DNA of 64,000 nucleotides from Gnetum montanum (Eukaryota > Streptophyta > Gnetopsida > Gnetales > Gnetaceae). The stretch lies in the NCBI GenBank assembly GCA_015680685.1, contig MNCI01004881.1, positions 717,383 to 781,382 of the forward strand, read 5' to 3'. Positions within the stretch are counted from its first letter, which is position 1. The number at the start of each line of letters is the position of its first letter. The notes under the pieces are model-generated. The model was not told where the DNA came from. It saw only the letters and a program-made list of their open reading frames with translations, and did not search any database. Shown here one piece after another: positions 12,202-23,971 of this stretch. The position numbers and the translations under genes are program-made.

Positions 12202-12210
12202 TACCCCAAC
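12202..12210 (-). other. Polypurine tract of M
   Basis: The minus strand reads GTTGGGGTA directly before the LTR start TGATGA, equivalent to the tract of A1 (380-390) and P (23,961-23,971). Confidence 0.65.
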
Positions 12211-14731
12211 AACTAACTAAAAACTCATCCTTGAGTTAACAAGATAGGATCGAGCTTCCTTTACAAAATTGGAAAGGTATGAGATTATTAACTAACTCTA
12301 ACTACTTACTGACTTTGAGTGCCATAGTGGTTTGTACAAAAAATTACATTGTTACATGATAAAAAAAAAATAAAAGTTAAGATGTCTCGATGTAGTTCTT
12401 ATTTTAGGTGGTGGTGGCTCTTCCATCGACTTCTTCCCTTTGTTGTCAGGCTTCTAGAATTGATATTTGTTCAGAAGCACTTGAATTTTTTGCTCTTCTA
12501 TCCTTGTCTTCTTTTCCATTTCTCCCTCTACTAAGTATGGCACAGAGACTCCCTTAGTTTTAACTATTACATTGGCTTGTTTATTTCATCAGAATTGGTA
12601 CATTTTTCCTAAGTACCATTCACCATTGTTGGTTAGTGTGGGCCATAATGGAGATGCTTGGAGTTGTATCTTTATAGCTTCCAAGTTGTGAAGGTCCTTC
12701 TTCTAGTGGTCTCTTTGAGGCCATCTATAATCAACAAGGATTTGAAATTATTAGCATGTTCTTATCAATTCTTAGTACTTTTCTACCTTGCTCATACCCT
12801 TGGTTAGATCAAGTTATTATCCTATTATGATTGTAGAGTTTGAAAAATTTTCAAGAAGAAATCCCTTAGGTGTTATATCTTTTAGTTACTTATGACCTTC
12901 TATCATTTTCCTTGCTTATTATGACCTAAAATAGTTAATATGGTCTATTAGAAGTATTATTTGAATCTTTCTGGCCTTAGTTTGATTGATTGACTTTAAG
13001 GTTCTTATTATCTCCTTATACTTACCTTTATAATATCTTTAGGGTGTTAGGAATTTGTGGCTCAAATTTTGAAATTTTTGTTCACCTATATCATTCAGTG
13101 CATCCCCCCACCTCCCATGACTAAGTTAAGTGCTCTGGGATTAATGGGATTGAAGAATTTTGGAAATTGGAGATATGAGGGTGAAGTTATGGCCTTTGGA
13201 AGCTAGTGGGAAAGAGTGTTGAAGAAAAAAATTGCAAAAACTTCTCTTTCTATAAAAGAGAGATTTGAAAAATTTCACTAACTCCTACACGTATATATAC
13301 TATTTTTATATGCATGACATCATAGATCATACATTGTAGATACATCACCATTAAAAATTTCAAATTTTTCATTAATTTTTCTTGGAAAAAATGAGTTCGA
13401 TGGAATGTCTAGAAGATGTAAATCTTGTTTAAAGGATTATGGGCCATGAGTGATGCACAATTTTCAACAATTTAGCATTCAAGGTTCATGAAGAAGGAAT
13501 CTTAAGCAATGAAAGTTTATAGTATGGATAAGAAATGAATAATGGATTTCTAATGTATCAATAGATTATTAGATGATATGGGAAGTTTATTAGATGTTTT
13601 GGAAGGCAAAAGATGCTATGGAATTGCTTAGCAAGTATAAGATACAATAGTTATACAAGTGGGTCCTCCCCACAACAAGCTCTAGCCCTTAGTGCCCTTG
13701 TATAACCATGCCTAAAAGTGTCGTTAGGCAATCAAGGAGTTGAATGTAGGACATACTTGTTTAGAAAAACACACATGTTAGTATCACCAGATTGGGAAAA
13801 TAATGCTATATTATACAAAATCAGAAGTTATGATTAAATATACAGTGATGTGATATGAAATGTAGAAAGGATTGTTGAAATTAGGATGTAAGGTATCTTA
13901 CCATAGGAATAATGAATCCTTATGTGTTATTGATGATTAAGGTAATCATTAGCTCTTCTTTCCAAGATTCAAACCAAGTCCAACCACTTTCCAGTGATAT
14001 CACATTATAAGAATACCACTATTACAAGAAGCATTACTACTTGATGTATTATCTAAGGGAGAAGCTTACTCATTGTACTCTTTATTACTATTATTATTTA
14101 GATTCTTAAGAAGTTACCTATCTTCAGGCATGGGTAACATGTCTTTCTAGTGACATGGTAAGGCAACACTTATTATACTCTTACTCCCATTTTTTGTTAG
14201 ATATACAAGGATATAATACTTTCTTAGTAATAGGATAGAACTCATAGCAGGAATATGAGAAAATCCACAAATTGCCCTTGGTCTCATAGCATTTACATTC
14301 CCACTTGGTTCTTCACTTTTCTATCTAGGAATAATGATCATAAATTTATTCTTAGTTGATGGAAAAAATATCATTATGGCCATGGTGAGAACCTCTTATT
14401 ATTGGAATGGATGGATGGATGTTGTTGTCTCACTATATAAACAATTTGTTCCTTATGATTTGATAACATAGCAAAATCTTCACAACATTAGGCTACATCT
14501 TTCATTTATTGTATGATGTCTTATTAGTAGTGAAAATTATGTACAAAGGATTTGAAAACAAAGTATGAAAGAAATGGAAAAGATAGTAAAAATTGGGAAA
14601 AAGTGCAAAGAATGAAAAATGTAAAAGAAAATGAAAAAGTATAAAAGACTAAGAAAAGATCAAAGAATGTGAAAAATGAAAAAATTTGTAAAACAAAAAA
14701 GAAAAAGAAAAATCACCTATAACTCCTGAAA
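12211..14731 (-). other. 3' untranslated region of M
   Basis: No coding match is visible over 2.5 kb. AT-rich sequence includes an A/G-rich tract of repeated GAAAAA/AAAGAA units at 14,560-14,720. No RT, RNase H or integrase motif appears on either strand, so M lacks pol. In A1, pol occupies the matching place between gag/protease and the 3' region. Confidence 0.55.
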
Positions 14732-15061
14732 TCAAAGTAAAGTATCTTCCTCATGATTGATTTCATGGGTGTGTATTTGGAAAATGCTCCCTAAATCTCC
14801 TAGGTCATACACTATAGGCAAGTCACCTACCATCTTTAGTGATGTAACTTTTCTATCATTATCCCATGTAATTGTGATAGTAGTGGAGTTATGATCACCT
14901 AAATCCTTGTTCTTTTTTCCTTTTGGTGTATGATTATGAGTTATTGATTTCTTTTTTGGGTCCTTATTTGAAGTCATTTTCTTAGTTTTGGAATTAGTGA
15001 GTGTTTCAAATGTTTCCATGCATGTGTTAGATAGTTGTTGGTTCTTAGTTAGTGACCACAA
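14732..15061 (-). CDS. Unrecognised 109-codon open frame in M
   Basis: Lys/Asn/Thr-rich product with a hydrophilic first half (TNSKTKKMTSNKDPKKKS) and no motif I recognise. It lies in M where A1 and P carry the gag-protease linker or protease, but neither matches it clearly. It could be a chance open frame in low-complexity sequence. No start context or conserved copy in this window supports translation. Confidence 0.25.
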   Translation of the reverse strand: MWSLTKNQQLSNTCMETFETLTNSKTKKMTSNKDPKKKSITHNHTPKGKKNKDLGDHNSTTITITWDNDRKVTSLKMVGDLPIVYDLGDLGSIFQIHTHEINHEEDTLL

Positions 15062-15599
15062 GGTGTCTTTTGGTTTGGTGGCCTCTCTTGTTTTGGTTGT
15101 ATATACTAGTTGTTTATTGTTGTTGTTGTGGACTAAAATGGTAATTGTGTTGATGTTCTGGAGTGTCGGTCCACGATTTCACCCTTTGCTTTCAACAATA
15201 ATGCATGGAATTCCCTATCTCTCCACAATGATAGGTTTATCTATTGTGTTTTGAACTGGAGTGGTAATGGATGTTGGCTCTTGCATAGGATTAGAAGATA
15301 TTATTTTGGTAAGAAAGGATGTTGCACTAGGTTGGCCCTGTGCTAGTTTTGATGAATTAGTAGGTCTATGAGTTTTGTGCCCATGTGAGGAAACTATCCT
15401 AAAGAAAGGAAATTTTTTAGACTTTTATTGAGATCTACTAACAATATCATTTCCTTGTATGTTCATAGCACAAGTGACATTCTTTTGTTGATGTTGTGAT
15501 GCCAATCCTCTTTGTGCTTTCGGCAAAGACATATGGTGGAGGGATGTATGAGAATATTGAGGAGGTTGTGGATGATAAGAGGTTTAAGATGGTGATCCC

Positions 15600-17440
15600 A
15601 CAAGGGATGCTATAGGTTGATTATATTTATGAGAGTAATAGTAGTGATTTGAGGTAGAGGAAGTAGAACCATTTGGAGAAACAAGTTGTTAAACATAATA
15701 TCTGCAAGGTTCTGGCTAATAGTAAGGGTAGTGCTAGTTTTATGATAGCCTCCTCCATGACTATGGGTTTTTCCACTGCGTTTGATAGTAGTGTTGAGGC
15801 TAGTAAGAAGTTCCATAGTATATAATTACCTTGTGAGTAGGGAAATTTCCTAGGAATTTACTTTTGTACAAACTTGGGATTCAAAGTAAAAGCCCAATAC
15901 TCATGTAAATGCAACATGACAGGCAATAGCCCTTTGGATGGTCATATAGGCAGATGTCATATTCATCATCCTTTCCTATAGTTGAGTCTATAGCCTCTTC
16001 TCCTACAGATGTTTTCCTTTCTTGTTGATAAGTGTTCTTACATGTTTCTTTGTTCTTTTTCCTCTTCTTACTTTGCTCACTATATTCTTGTTGTGTTACT
16101 ATCTCCTCTATGGTTTTCACATAGGTCGTAACTTTGACATTTATCAACTCAAACATTTAATCTATCCTTACTTCAAGCTTAGTGATAAACTTTTGTATTG
16201 GTAGGGTTTGTTGTGAAATCACCTCATCTAGAGCTACCTTTTTTCCCTCATTATAGATATGGATCCCTTTCTTTTGAAGAGTTGGATCCCAGTTATATTC
16301 CTCTACATTCACTAGTTTCCATAGCTCTCCTTCTTCTTTTGCCACCTACTTGATTAGCCTTTGTATTTGCTAGGATTTCAATTCAAATAATTGACCTTGA
16401 GCATAAATCCCAAGGGTCTCTCTCGTTTGGTTATGAAGTCCATCTATTATATGGAAAAACTAATTTTCTTGAGAAAATCCATGGCTTGAACATCTATGTA
16501 GTAGAGAATAGTATCTATCCAAGGCCATATAAGGGTTCATGATTTCCTTGATTCCACCCTTGGATTTTTTTTCTTGATTTGGACACTCTCTTGTAGGTTT
16601 GGTATTTCTTGTTGAAGAGCTCAAGCATTGTTGACCATCAGTGGATTGAATTTGATTCCAATGATCTATACCAACTTTCAGCTTCATCAAATAGTATCAT
16701 AAGAAAGAGCTTAATCTTTTGCCACTCGCTCTGGATATTATACATGGTGAAAACATCATGAAGGGCTTGTAAGTAATGTTGTGGATTAGAGTAATAGTGC
16801 CCCACATATTTAGGAATGTTATTCATATCAAGTCTTTTGATGCAACTTTCCCATTGATGCCTATGGGGTATTCTAACTGCCTCCGTTATCTGTGTCATGC
16901 CCCAAGTAGCCAACAAAGGTCAATCATCATTAGACATGTCATGGTGATGCCTTCTATTTTTATTTGTTTGATTATGATAATCTTGTTTATTATTACTTTG
17001 ATGATCTCATCTATTTCTACTTCTATCTTCATCTTGATCATGATTTCTATACCTATGTTCATCTTCTTCAGAACTAGATGTGGAAGAGGAAGAGGAAGAT
17101 GGTGAACTGGGAGAATTTTCATGGCTTCTATATTTTCCCCTATGGTCCCTTTATTTATCTCTTATAGGTTTAGAGGAGGTCCTAGGCCTTAAGGCCATCC
17201 TTGTTCTAGGACTTACTCCATCTCCTCTAGGATTGTCTACATTAGTTGAACGTAGTTTCTAAGTGTAGTGAGGATCGAATTAAGCATATGAAACCCCTAC
17301 TTATGGTTGTTTACTCCATTTTTTCTCAGTACAGGTCCTATCATTTCTCCTACTAGTGTTTTCATCATATGATGCATTCTTGATCCTTTGTGAAGAAGAT
17401 ATGGTTTTAACATGTGTGACTCAATATTTTATAAAAGATA
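15600..17440 (-). pseudogene. gag of M (Athila-like, fragmented)
   Basis: Blocks homologous to gag of P appear in order on the minus strand. The capsid block is at 16,916-16,638 (YVGHYYSNPQHYLQALHDVF, then EAESWYRSLESNSIH). Next comes VAKEEGELWKLVNVEEYNWD (16,345-16,157), then a Cys/His stretch (DICLYDHPKGYC, about 15,950) equivalent to CEICQYDHPKGCC in P. The N-terminal block (FTFILHQDEQL type) found in A1, P and P2 is missing, so the 5' part of gag is deleted or replaced. Stops and frameshifts are frequent. Confidence 0.7.
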
Positions 17441-17500
17441 AATCATTAATACCTTAATAGTGGTTATTTATGATACAACTAATCTAGATACCTAGTACCA

Positions 17501-17518
17501 TCCCTAGCAATGGTGTTG
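17501..17518 (-). other. Decayed primer-binding site of M
   Basis: The plus strand reads TCCCTAGCAATGGTGTTG, the complement of TGGCGCCGTTGCCAGGGA (intact in P at 18,476-18,493) with transition-type changes. It sits one base from the LTR end at 17,520. This tRNA-Asp-type PBS is characteristic of Athila elements. Confidence 0.75.
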
Positions 17519-17519
17519 A

Positions 17520-17594
17520 TGATGAGCGGTAGGTACCCCTATGCCCAACCATATTAGTCATGAGTGTTCATGTATGATTTGGTCAAACTCCATG
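17520..17594 (-). repeat. 5' LTR of M, left fragment (split by O)
   Basis: These 75 bp start TGATGAGCGGTAGGTACCCC and align with the left end of the M 3' LTR (11,210 onward). The match stops at CCATG (17,590-17,594). The same LTR sequence resumes at 43,656 with CCATGGATGGGATTAG, which is continuous in the uninterrupted 3' LTR at 11,278. This marks the insertion point of O and gives its 5-bp target duplication, CCATG. Confidence 0.88.
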
Positions 17595-17677
17595 TGTTTC
17601 GTTTGAAAACCTCAGTGGTTGGAACACCAAGAGGTCTGTGAGCATATAGCCTAACCTCAAATCCATGCGAGGGTCAT
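17595..17677 (-). repeat. 3' LTR of Ogre-like element O, left fragment (split by P)
   Basis: It begins TGTTTCGTTTGAAAAC and aligns with the start of the O 5' LTR at 41,780 (shared 'cagtggttggaac', 'aagaggt', 'cctaacct', 'atccatg.gagg'). The match is broken at GTCAT (17,673-17,677) by P and resumes at 24,765. The uninterrupted version is at about 41,865-41,880, giving an internal empty site. Confidence 0.9.
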
Positions 17678-18474
17678 TGATGAGCCGCGATATCGCATTG
17701 GCCCCTGCAATATTGCATACGTGATATTGCGGCCCATCGTCATGTCTATAAATAAGAGGTGGCTTTCCCTTGTTCACTCATCTAGAGGTAGTCCCTTAGA
17801 CAAAGTATAGTAGTTTTACCATTCTAGAGTTAGAATAATTTCCATGTGCCTGTAGTAGGAGTCTCAAAGTGAATGGATCTTTATTCGAGCAAATTGTACC
17901 TGAGCACACATTTGTGTACAACAATAAAGATGAACTTTTTGATAAACCTTGCAGCATATGGACTAAGCTAAATAGGATTTAATTATTGTTAAATGTTTAA
18001 ATGCTTTCATAGATAATTAATCTCTCCCAACCCTTGACTCTCCTAGTTAAGTGCATTTAGTATGACCACTTCAAGCATGTGTGTAATGCTTGGTAACCCA
18101 GTAACGAGTAGCGTTTGGTAATCCCAGTAGTGTTGCACTAGTTCAAGGTGTGTGCAGGAAGTGGGAATGGATACTGGTGCTAGGATAATTAGAACTTAGT
18201 TAATGAATAGTTAATGAAAGTTAGTCATTTAGTCTCTTTACCTTTCCTCTATTAGCATAGGCATTAAAAAGATAAAAGATATAAAAATCATACACCTCAG
18301 GCTTACTTAACCATACAACCATGAAAATACAAGTAAGTCTGGGAAGACAACGATTGATTAACCTTAAGTGTTCCATTAAGGCATGTAAGCACTTAGTTCT
18401 TGGAGTTCGACTAGATCGCACGTGAGATGCTCATATTTGTATGGTTGAGTGTAGGGGTACCTCTCCACTCATCA
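17678..18474 (+). repeat. 5' LTR of Athila-like element P
   Basis: This 797-bp LTR starts TGATGAGCCGCGATATCGC and ends ..CACTCATCA. It holds GATATC at 17,689-17,694 with degenerate copies following, and TATAAATA at 17,747-17,754. The 3' copy (23,972-24,764, 793 bp) aligns throughout. Most differences between the two in the first 70 bp are C/T or G/A transitions at CpG-type sites, as expected for methylated, ageing DNA. Confidence 0.95.
17747..17754 (+). promoter_or_regulatory. TATA box of the P 5' LTR
   Basis: TATAAATA is followed by AGAGG. It is also present in the P 3' LTR (24,041-24,048), P2 (55,094-55,101) and P3 (63,840-63,847), and on the minus strand in A1 and M. It lies just downstream of the palindrome cluster and is the probable start signal for element RNA. 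Confidence 0.75.
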
Positions 18475-18475
18475 T

Positions 18476-18493
18476 TGGCGCCGTTGCCAGGGA
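18476..18493 (+). other. Primer-binding site of P (tRNA-Asp type)
   Basis: TGGCGCCGTTGCCAGGGA lies one base after the LTR end. It differs by a single base from the typical Athila PBS TGGCGCCGTTGCCGGGGA as I remember it. It is the best-preserved PBS in the window. Confidence 0.85.
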
Positions 18494-18589
18494 CTTAGTT
18501 ATTTGTGCGCTACGTAGAACATCGGAAATCATTCATATCATTGGGAGCTAGAACGAACCCTTAGGGTTGATCAAAAGAAAAATAACATA

Positions 18590-20515
18590 ATGGTAAACAA
18601 CACACCGAACAAGACTAAAATGTCTTCTTCTTCACACAAAAGCACTTCACCACCTAGGAACAACACTAGAGACAGTCGGCGGCATAACACACATAACCAA
18701 AATCAGCCAGTTCCTCAACAATTCCATGTGGTATATATTCATCATGATGAGTACATACCCAACTTGACCTTTATTCTCTATCAAGATGAACAACTGCGTT
18801 GGAGAGACTTGGAGGGTAACATAGTGTTGTCCCTAGACCAAGTAGTCCCCAACATGCTCCTTCGTGCTCTTGCACGAATAGGCATGTCACAATTGTACAC
18901 AAAGTATGTTGCATGTGATTATGATACAAGGGACTACCATCCCATAGAAGCATAATGTCAACGAGTCTTGCAACAGGAGAGTTACCACACATCTTTGAAT
19001 GGCAAATGACCCCATAATGCTCCACTCGTCTTAAGCGAAATTGAGTGTGGTGAACCTATTTCAATAGGTTCTCCACAAAATGATGTTTCCCCTCCTAATG
19101 ATGGTGAGGAGGTGATGTATCAAAACCTTCACTCCACGATTCACAACCTTGGTTCTGATCTCCACGAACACCAAGTGTTCAATGAGGAAACAAAAACACA
19201 TGATAAGGGTGGACATTATGATTGTCATCACGACCGAGGCCAGGACCACCAAAGAGAAGGTAAGAAAAATCTTCATGGCGATGGTTCTCCTTCTTCTTCA
19301 CCTTCATTGTCACATTCACCCTCTCCTTAAGTATCAGGATGCAGTCATAAGGAACCTAACCGTGAGGATAAGGGTAAGCAAAGTGAGAAACCTTGACAAG
19401 AGAGTCGGGAACGAGAATGAGGGAATTCTAGAGAATCACATCATGGAAGAAGGGAAAGTAGGGAACCACGTAGACATCATAGACTCCATGAAAGAAATGA
19501 CCATGAAGAACCCCTACTTGCAACCCGAAGCATGTTAGACATCACGAAGGCTATTAGAATTTCTATAAGGCATCAAAAAGATAGTAGGATCAAGAGATTA
19601 GACATGAATAACATTCCACGATTTTAAGGGGGATACAATGCTAATCCTCAGAATCACTTATAGGCATTTCATGATGCATGTGCCTTGCAGAACATTGAGA
19701 ATGAATGGAAAAAGCTAAAGTTGTTTTCAAGGACACTAGTAAAAGAAGTAGAAAGCTGGTACCGGTCTTTAGAACTAGAATCCATTCAAAGGTGGAGTAC
19801 GATGCTAGAAATGTTTAATGATAAGTATCAAATGTACTCTTGGGTGTCCAACCTACGAAAGAAAATCCAAGGATGGAAGCAGGGAACTCATGAACCCTTG
19901 GATGTTGCCATGGGCCGATACTATGCACTGTTACATCATTGCCTGAGCCATGGTTACTCGCAGCAGGATCAACTACGACATCTCGTAGATGGACTTAGGC
20001 ATGAAACCAGGAGAATCCTTGGAATGTATGCCCAAGGGAGATTATCAGAGCTTAGGTCCCATCAAGTCCATAGACTGTTGGAGCAAGTAGCTAAGGAAGA
20101 AGGAGAGCTACGTAAGAGAGAAAGTGTGGAAGAGTACAATTGTGATCCTTCCCTTCAAAAAAGGGGAGTGAGATTCTATGAGGAGGAGGAAGAGTCACCA
20201 CTCAAAGATATGGTGAATAGGAAAACCTTTCTGCTCCAAAAATTAACAACAGAAGTGTTAGAAAAGGTAGACCAAATGTGGGACTCCTTAGATAGTAGAT
20301 TTGAAACTATTCTCAAAATCATAAAGGAGTCTAAGGAGTGAGGTAGTGACTATGATAAAAAGAAAAAGAGGGATTTGGACCATGCACATAACAAAGGTAA
20401 GGGTAAAATGGCCATCACTAAAGAAGTTGTGGATTTTGATACGGACAATGACAGTGGATGTGAGATATGCCAATATGACCATCCTAAGGGATGTTGCCTA
20501 ATAATCTCAGATCTG
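18590..20515 (+). pseudogene. gag of P (Athila-like, three main pieces)
   Basis: The start at 18,590 follows a 100-bp leader; an in-frame Met ten codons later (MSSSSHK) matches the start used in A1. The first piece (121 codons) has the conserved block PNLTFILYQDEQLRWRDLEG. A hydrophilic linker follows, rich in His/Asp/Ser (19,112-19,330). The third piece (19,685-20,341, 218 codons) is the retrotransposon gag core: EVESWYRSLELESIQRWSTM, FNDKYQMYSW, DVAMGRYYALLHHCLSHGYS and LRHLVDGLRHETRRIL. A Cys/His motif CEICQYDHPKGCC lies near 20,460. Stops and frameshifts separate the pieces, but this is the best-preserved gag in the window. Confidence 0.85.
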
Positions 20516-21145
20516 TAAGAGTCTAGGGTGTATGCACTTAACCCATGGCTTAACAAACGACAAGCACCCTGATGATTACCTTATCCCTAAGGTAATCCAA
20601 GGCAGTTCCACCAACCATTAACATATTATCTAAGTGGAACTCCACCACAACCTATTGAGCAACACCAGCAGTGGCAATATCCATAGTCATGGGGAATGTC
20701 ACTGCCAAGGCAACAATACCCTTACCGGCAACTGGATCCATATGGCTATTACGTGTAGTAGCCAATCTCTCCATGTGACTCTGTTGTTCATGTGACTCCA
20801 AAACATCACCACAAAGCTCCAGAGTATTACAGGACTCCTTCTACTAAGAGAGATACATCACATACATACCATCATCCAAATCCATCCACAACTCTCACAC
20901 CGATAGCTCCGTTACCACCTGCTCCAGCAATGCAAGGGGAACTCCCCACTCAACCGCAGGAACGCAATGCTACAAGAGCTATAAACCTTGAACCTGCTGC
21001 TGGTTTTGACAACCATATAAAGAGAAGATTCTTCTTCAGAACCAACAACCCAACCAAGCTCTCACAACCAGAAGCGATTGAGTCTCTGAATGCTCCTCCA
21101 TCAAATAAGGCTTCAGAGCTCCCTTCAAACCAAAAATAGAGCTCA
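20516..21145 (+). pseudogene. Proline-rich gag-protease linker of P
   Basis: An open frame at 20,792-21,139 encodes a Pro/Thr/Asn-rich segment (PSTTLTPIAPLPPAPAMQ) typical of poorly conserved linkers between gag and protease. The same kind of sequence, in shifted frames, is visible in A1 around 5,770-6,230 on the minus strand. No domain is recognised. Confidence 0.5.
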
Positions 21146-21682
21146 ATGCACACGGTTATGTTAACACATATCATCATTGACTGGATCAAGGAGGGCCACC
21201 TTCTCAGGAAATTCTCTGATCTTGGAAGTCCTTTAATCTATCTCCAAGTCACTGGGAATAAACGATGTAAAGCTCTTCTAAACTTAGATTCCAGAGTCAA
21301 CTTAATATCACAAGAGATGTATAAAGCCTATAACTTGCCTCCACTAGAGGAGAGCAATATTCTCTTAGAGTTGGCTGACTAGTCCATCACTGTTCCCTTG
21401 GGACTGGTGGAGGACATCATTACCACAATGTGTGGTTGGTCATACCCAACTGATTTCCTAGTGATACAAGTAAACAATGACAAAGGGGACTTCCCAATAA
21501 TAATGGGAAGGGCATGGCTCAGTACCATAAACCCATGCCTAGGAATCCATGATCTTTCTCTGGAAATATCTAAGGAAAACACTTTTGGGAAGATCGAGAA
21601 GAAGATAGTTCCATGCATCACATACAGTGATACAAGGGGTGATTATGTACAGGAATGTTCAACATTTCCTACATGCAACTAG
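21146..21682 (+). pseudogene. Aspartic protease of P (one in-frame stop)
   Basis: Two open stretches, 21,146-21,382 and 21,398-21,682, are in the same frame with a single TAG at about 21,380. The protease domain shows CKALLNLDSRVNLISQEMYK, where the active-site triad D-S/T-G reads D-S-R, then DFPIIMGRAWLSTI, the retropepsin-like ILGR motif. No RT follows. This ends the coding part of P and is homologous to A1 at 5,110-5,470. Confidence 0.8.
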
Positions 21683-23958
21683 TGTGCCCAAGAAATTAAC
21701 ATACAAAATGGCTGTATGTAGCAACCACACAACAAGTAGACACCCAGTGGTTGACAACTAATCAAGAGAGCAACTCACCAACATGCATGGAACTAACTGG
21801 GGGACCAACTTGTGTCCACGTAGAAAGCATAGATGCACTGGAGCAAGAGTGTCGCCAACTTCCAACCCTTAACCTAAAAAAATCAATTGGGGGAAGTTGG
21901 AAACTCCTAAAATATTTGAACAAATGCTCTGATAGGAAAATACTAGTCGATGTGCAATAGACCAAACCTTATCATGAATCTAAAATGGTCAATGCACATA
22001 ACACATCAGAGAAAAGATGACCTCATTCATTATTTTGGATCTCCCCCTTCCAAGTTAGTCATGGGAGAGACAGCCACCTATGCTAATCAGTCAAGGCTCT
22101 CAATTCCTTTTAATTTTTTTTTACACATTTTTGTTTTACAAATTTCTTTAACTTTTCTTGTTTTTATTTTACAACATCATTCATACTTTTTCGTTTATTT
22201 GTGTGTTTACTTATTTTTTTTAAGTTTGTCACCTAATAAGTGCTCTTGATGATGGTATGAATTGTAATCCATTGATTGCTAATGTTTTTTTTTACCTTTG
22301 AGTTATGATGTTGATACTAAGGTATGGTTCTTTTGATATAATAGGCAGTGAGTCCATGTCATCCATGCATCCATGAATTTCAATGGTCTCTCTTGGTTTG
22401 GAATTGTACAGTCCCCTTCTTGAAACAATAAGAACTATCAACAAATTGGTGACTGGGTATTTCTCAAACTAAGGAAGGATTCAAGGATTGAAAAGGGTAT
22501 GACTTCAAGGGAACTTGATGCACTTGTGCTGGCCATTCTCTTGGGTGCTTGGATGTTTTCTTCTTGAGTCTTCCGTACCATTCTGACACTACTCCATTAT
22601 TAGGAAGTTGAGCTAATAAAAATAATAAGTCTTTGCATGCTGTGGTTCTCACACAAAACACAAAAAAAAAAAAAAAAAAACAATGGGAATTCAAAGCACA
22701 CCCCTTAGATGAAATAATCCTTTGGGCTACAAGCACTAGTTAGGGAACTAAATAAACATGTTCCCTCTAACTAAGGCCCCTTCTCACTTCCTACTTTCTC
22801 CTTTTTTGTTTTGTCAGAATGGTGGTGACTCTTTGGCAGAAGCATTCTTGTTACTTTAGGTGGATGGATTAGCCAAATGTATTAATGCGAAGTCACTGGA
22901 TGTGGATTTTTTTAGGCTGGATTTGGAATGAGATCTACTAAGTCACTTTAATCATTAATACATAAGGGGTTGTACACCACCTTGTTCTTGAGACTCCATT
23001 CCATTCTCTTCTTACCATAAATCTTTCCCCATTGTACACCTCATTGCCGGTTGTATCAATAGTCCATCTTTTGGTTGATCCATTGTTTGCTTTTTGATAA
23101 ACTCTTGTGGTTAAGACTTTAACTCTTGTTTCCAAATGGCATTTCCAGAGCCTACAAACTCTTCGAATGTAGGATTGTTAGGGCATTATGGGCATGATCT
23201 TGCTTTGGGGAGGACCCACTAACATTCCTATTTGATCCATCTGTTAATTTCTTTCCCTCAAACATTTTTCGAAATCACCATTCATTTTGTTCATCTCCAT
23301 CTTTGATATCCATTTTATTGGCATTTTCATTGTTTCTTTTTCTGCATCTTTCTTATTCCTTACCTTTTTCCATTCTCTCGCTACCAGAGGTTCGCTCTTA
23401 GTCATGGGGGTCCTGGTCCAATTTTTTCGATTTTCTCTTAACCCCTACACCTCGGGTAGTCACCAGTATTATATCTCCAGATCCACATTAGCCATATCAC
23501 AACTTAGCCAATGGACCTTATGCTGAGGCAAGGTATCAACTGCATTTTGACTCATTTATCCTTGCTAATATTAGACTGTGTTGTGTGTGTAGATGGAAAT
23601 CTTACAACAACGGATTGGATCTGGAGGAAACACTTGGAATGGACTGGTGCTGAAGAAGTTATGCAAGGAACAAGATTGATGATGTGCTTATGGGTGGATA
23701 GCAGAAAGTGCAATCTTGGCGTCAGCAACAACAAACTTCTTCTTTTCTCTCTCTCTTTTCTCTTCTCTCTCAGCTACCAAATAAGGCTGGATGTCAAATG
23801 TGTATAGTGTTCACTCTTGTTGTCATGAACACTAATTTGTCATGTATTGTAATGATGATCTATTCACATGTCACCCCATTCACCATTAGTTTCATTCAAG
23901 TCAATAATCTCATACCTTGCCAATATTTTGTATGGAACTCGAGGATGATTTTTCATTC
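21683..23958 (+). other. Non-coding 3' region of P; pol absent
   Basis: No RT, RNase H or integrase motif is found in any frame of these 2.3 kb. T-rich tracts lie at 22,110-22,220 and an A-run at 22,660-22,680. From about 22,740 on, the sequence matches the 3' region of A1, so pol has been lost between about 22,000 and 22,700 relative to A1. A low-complexity CT tract lies at 23,740-23,770. Confidence 0.65.
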
Positions 23959-23960
23959 AG

Positions 23961-23971
23961 TCATGGGGGTA
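23961..23971 (+). other. Polypurine tract of P
   Basis: TCATGGGGGTA immediately precedes the 3' LTR start TGATGAGCT at 23,972; A1 has TCGTGGGGGTA at the same place. Confidence 0.75.

Noticed and set aside
22655-22682. A-run at 22,660-22,680 as the poly(A) tail of a retroposed gene or LINE
   Set aside because: No coding sequence or target duplication flanks it; it is internal to the 3' region of P.
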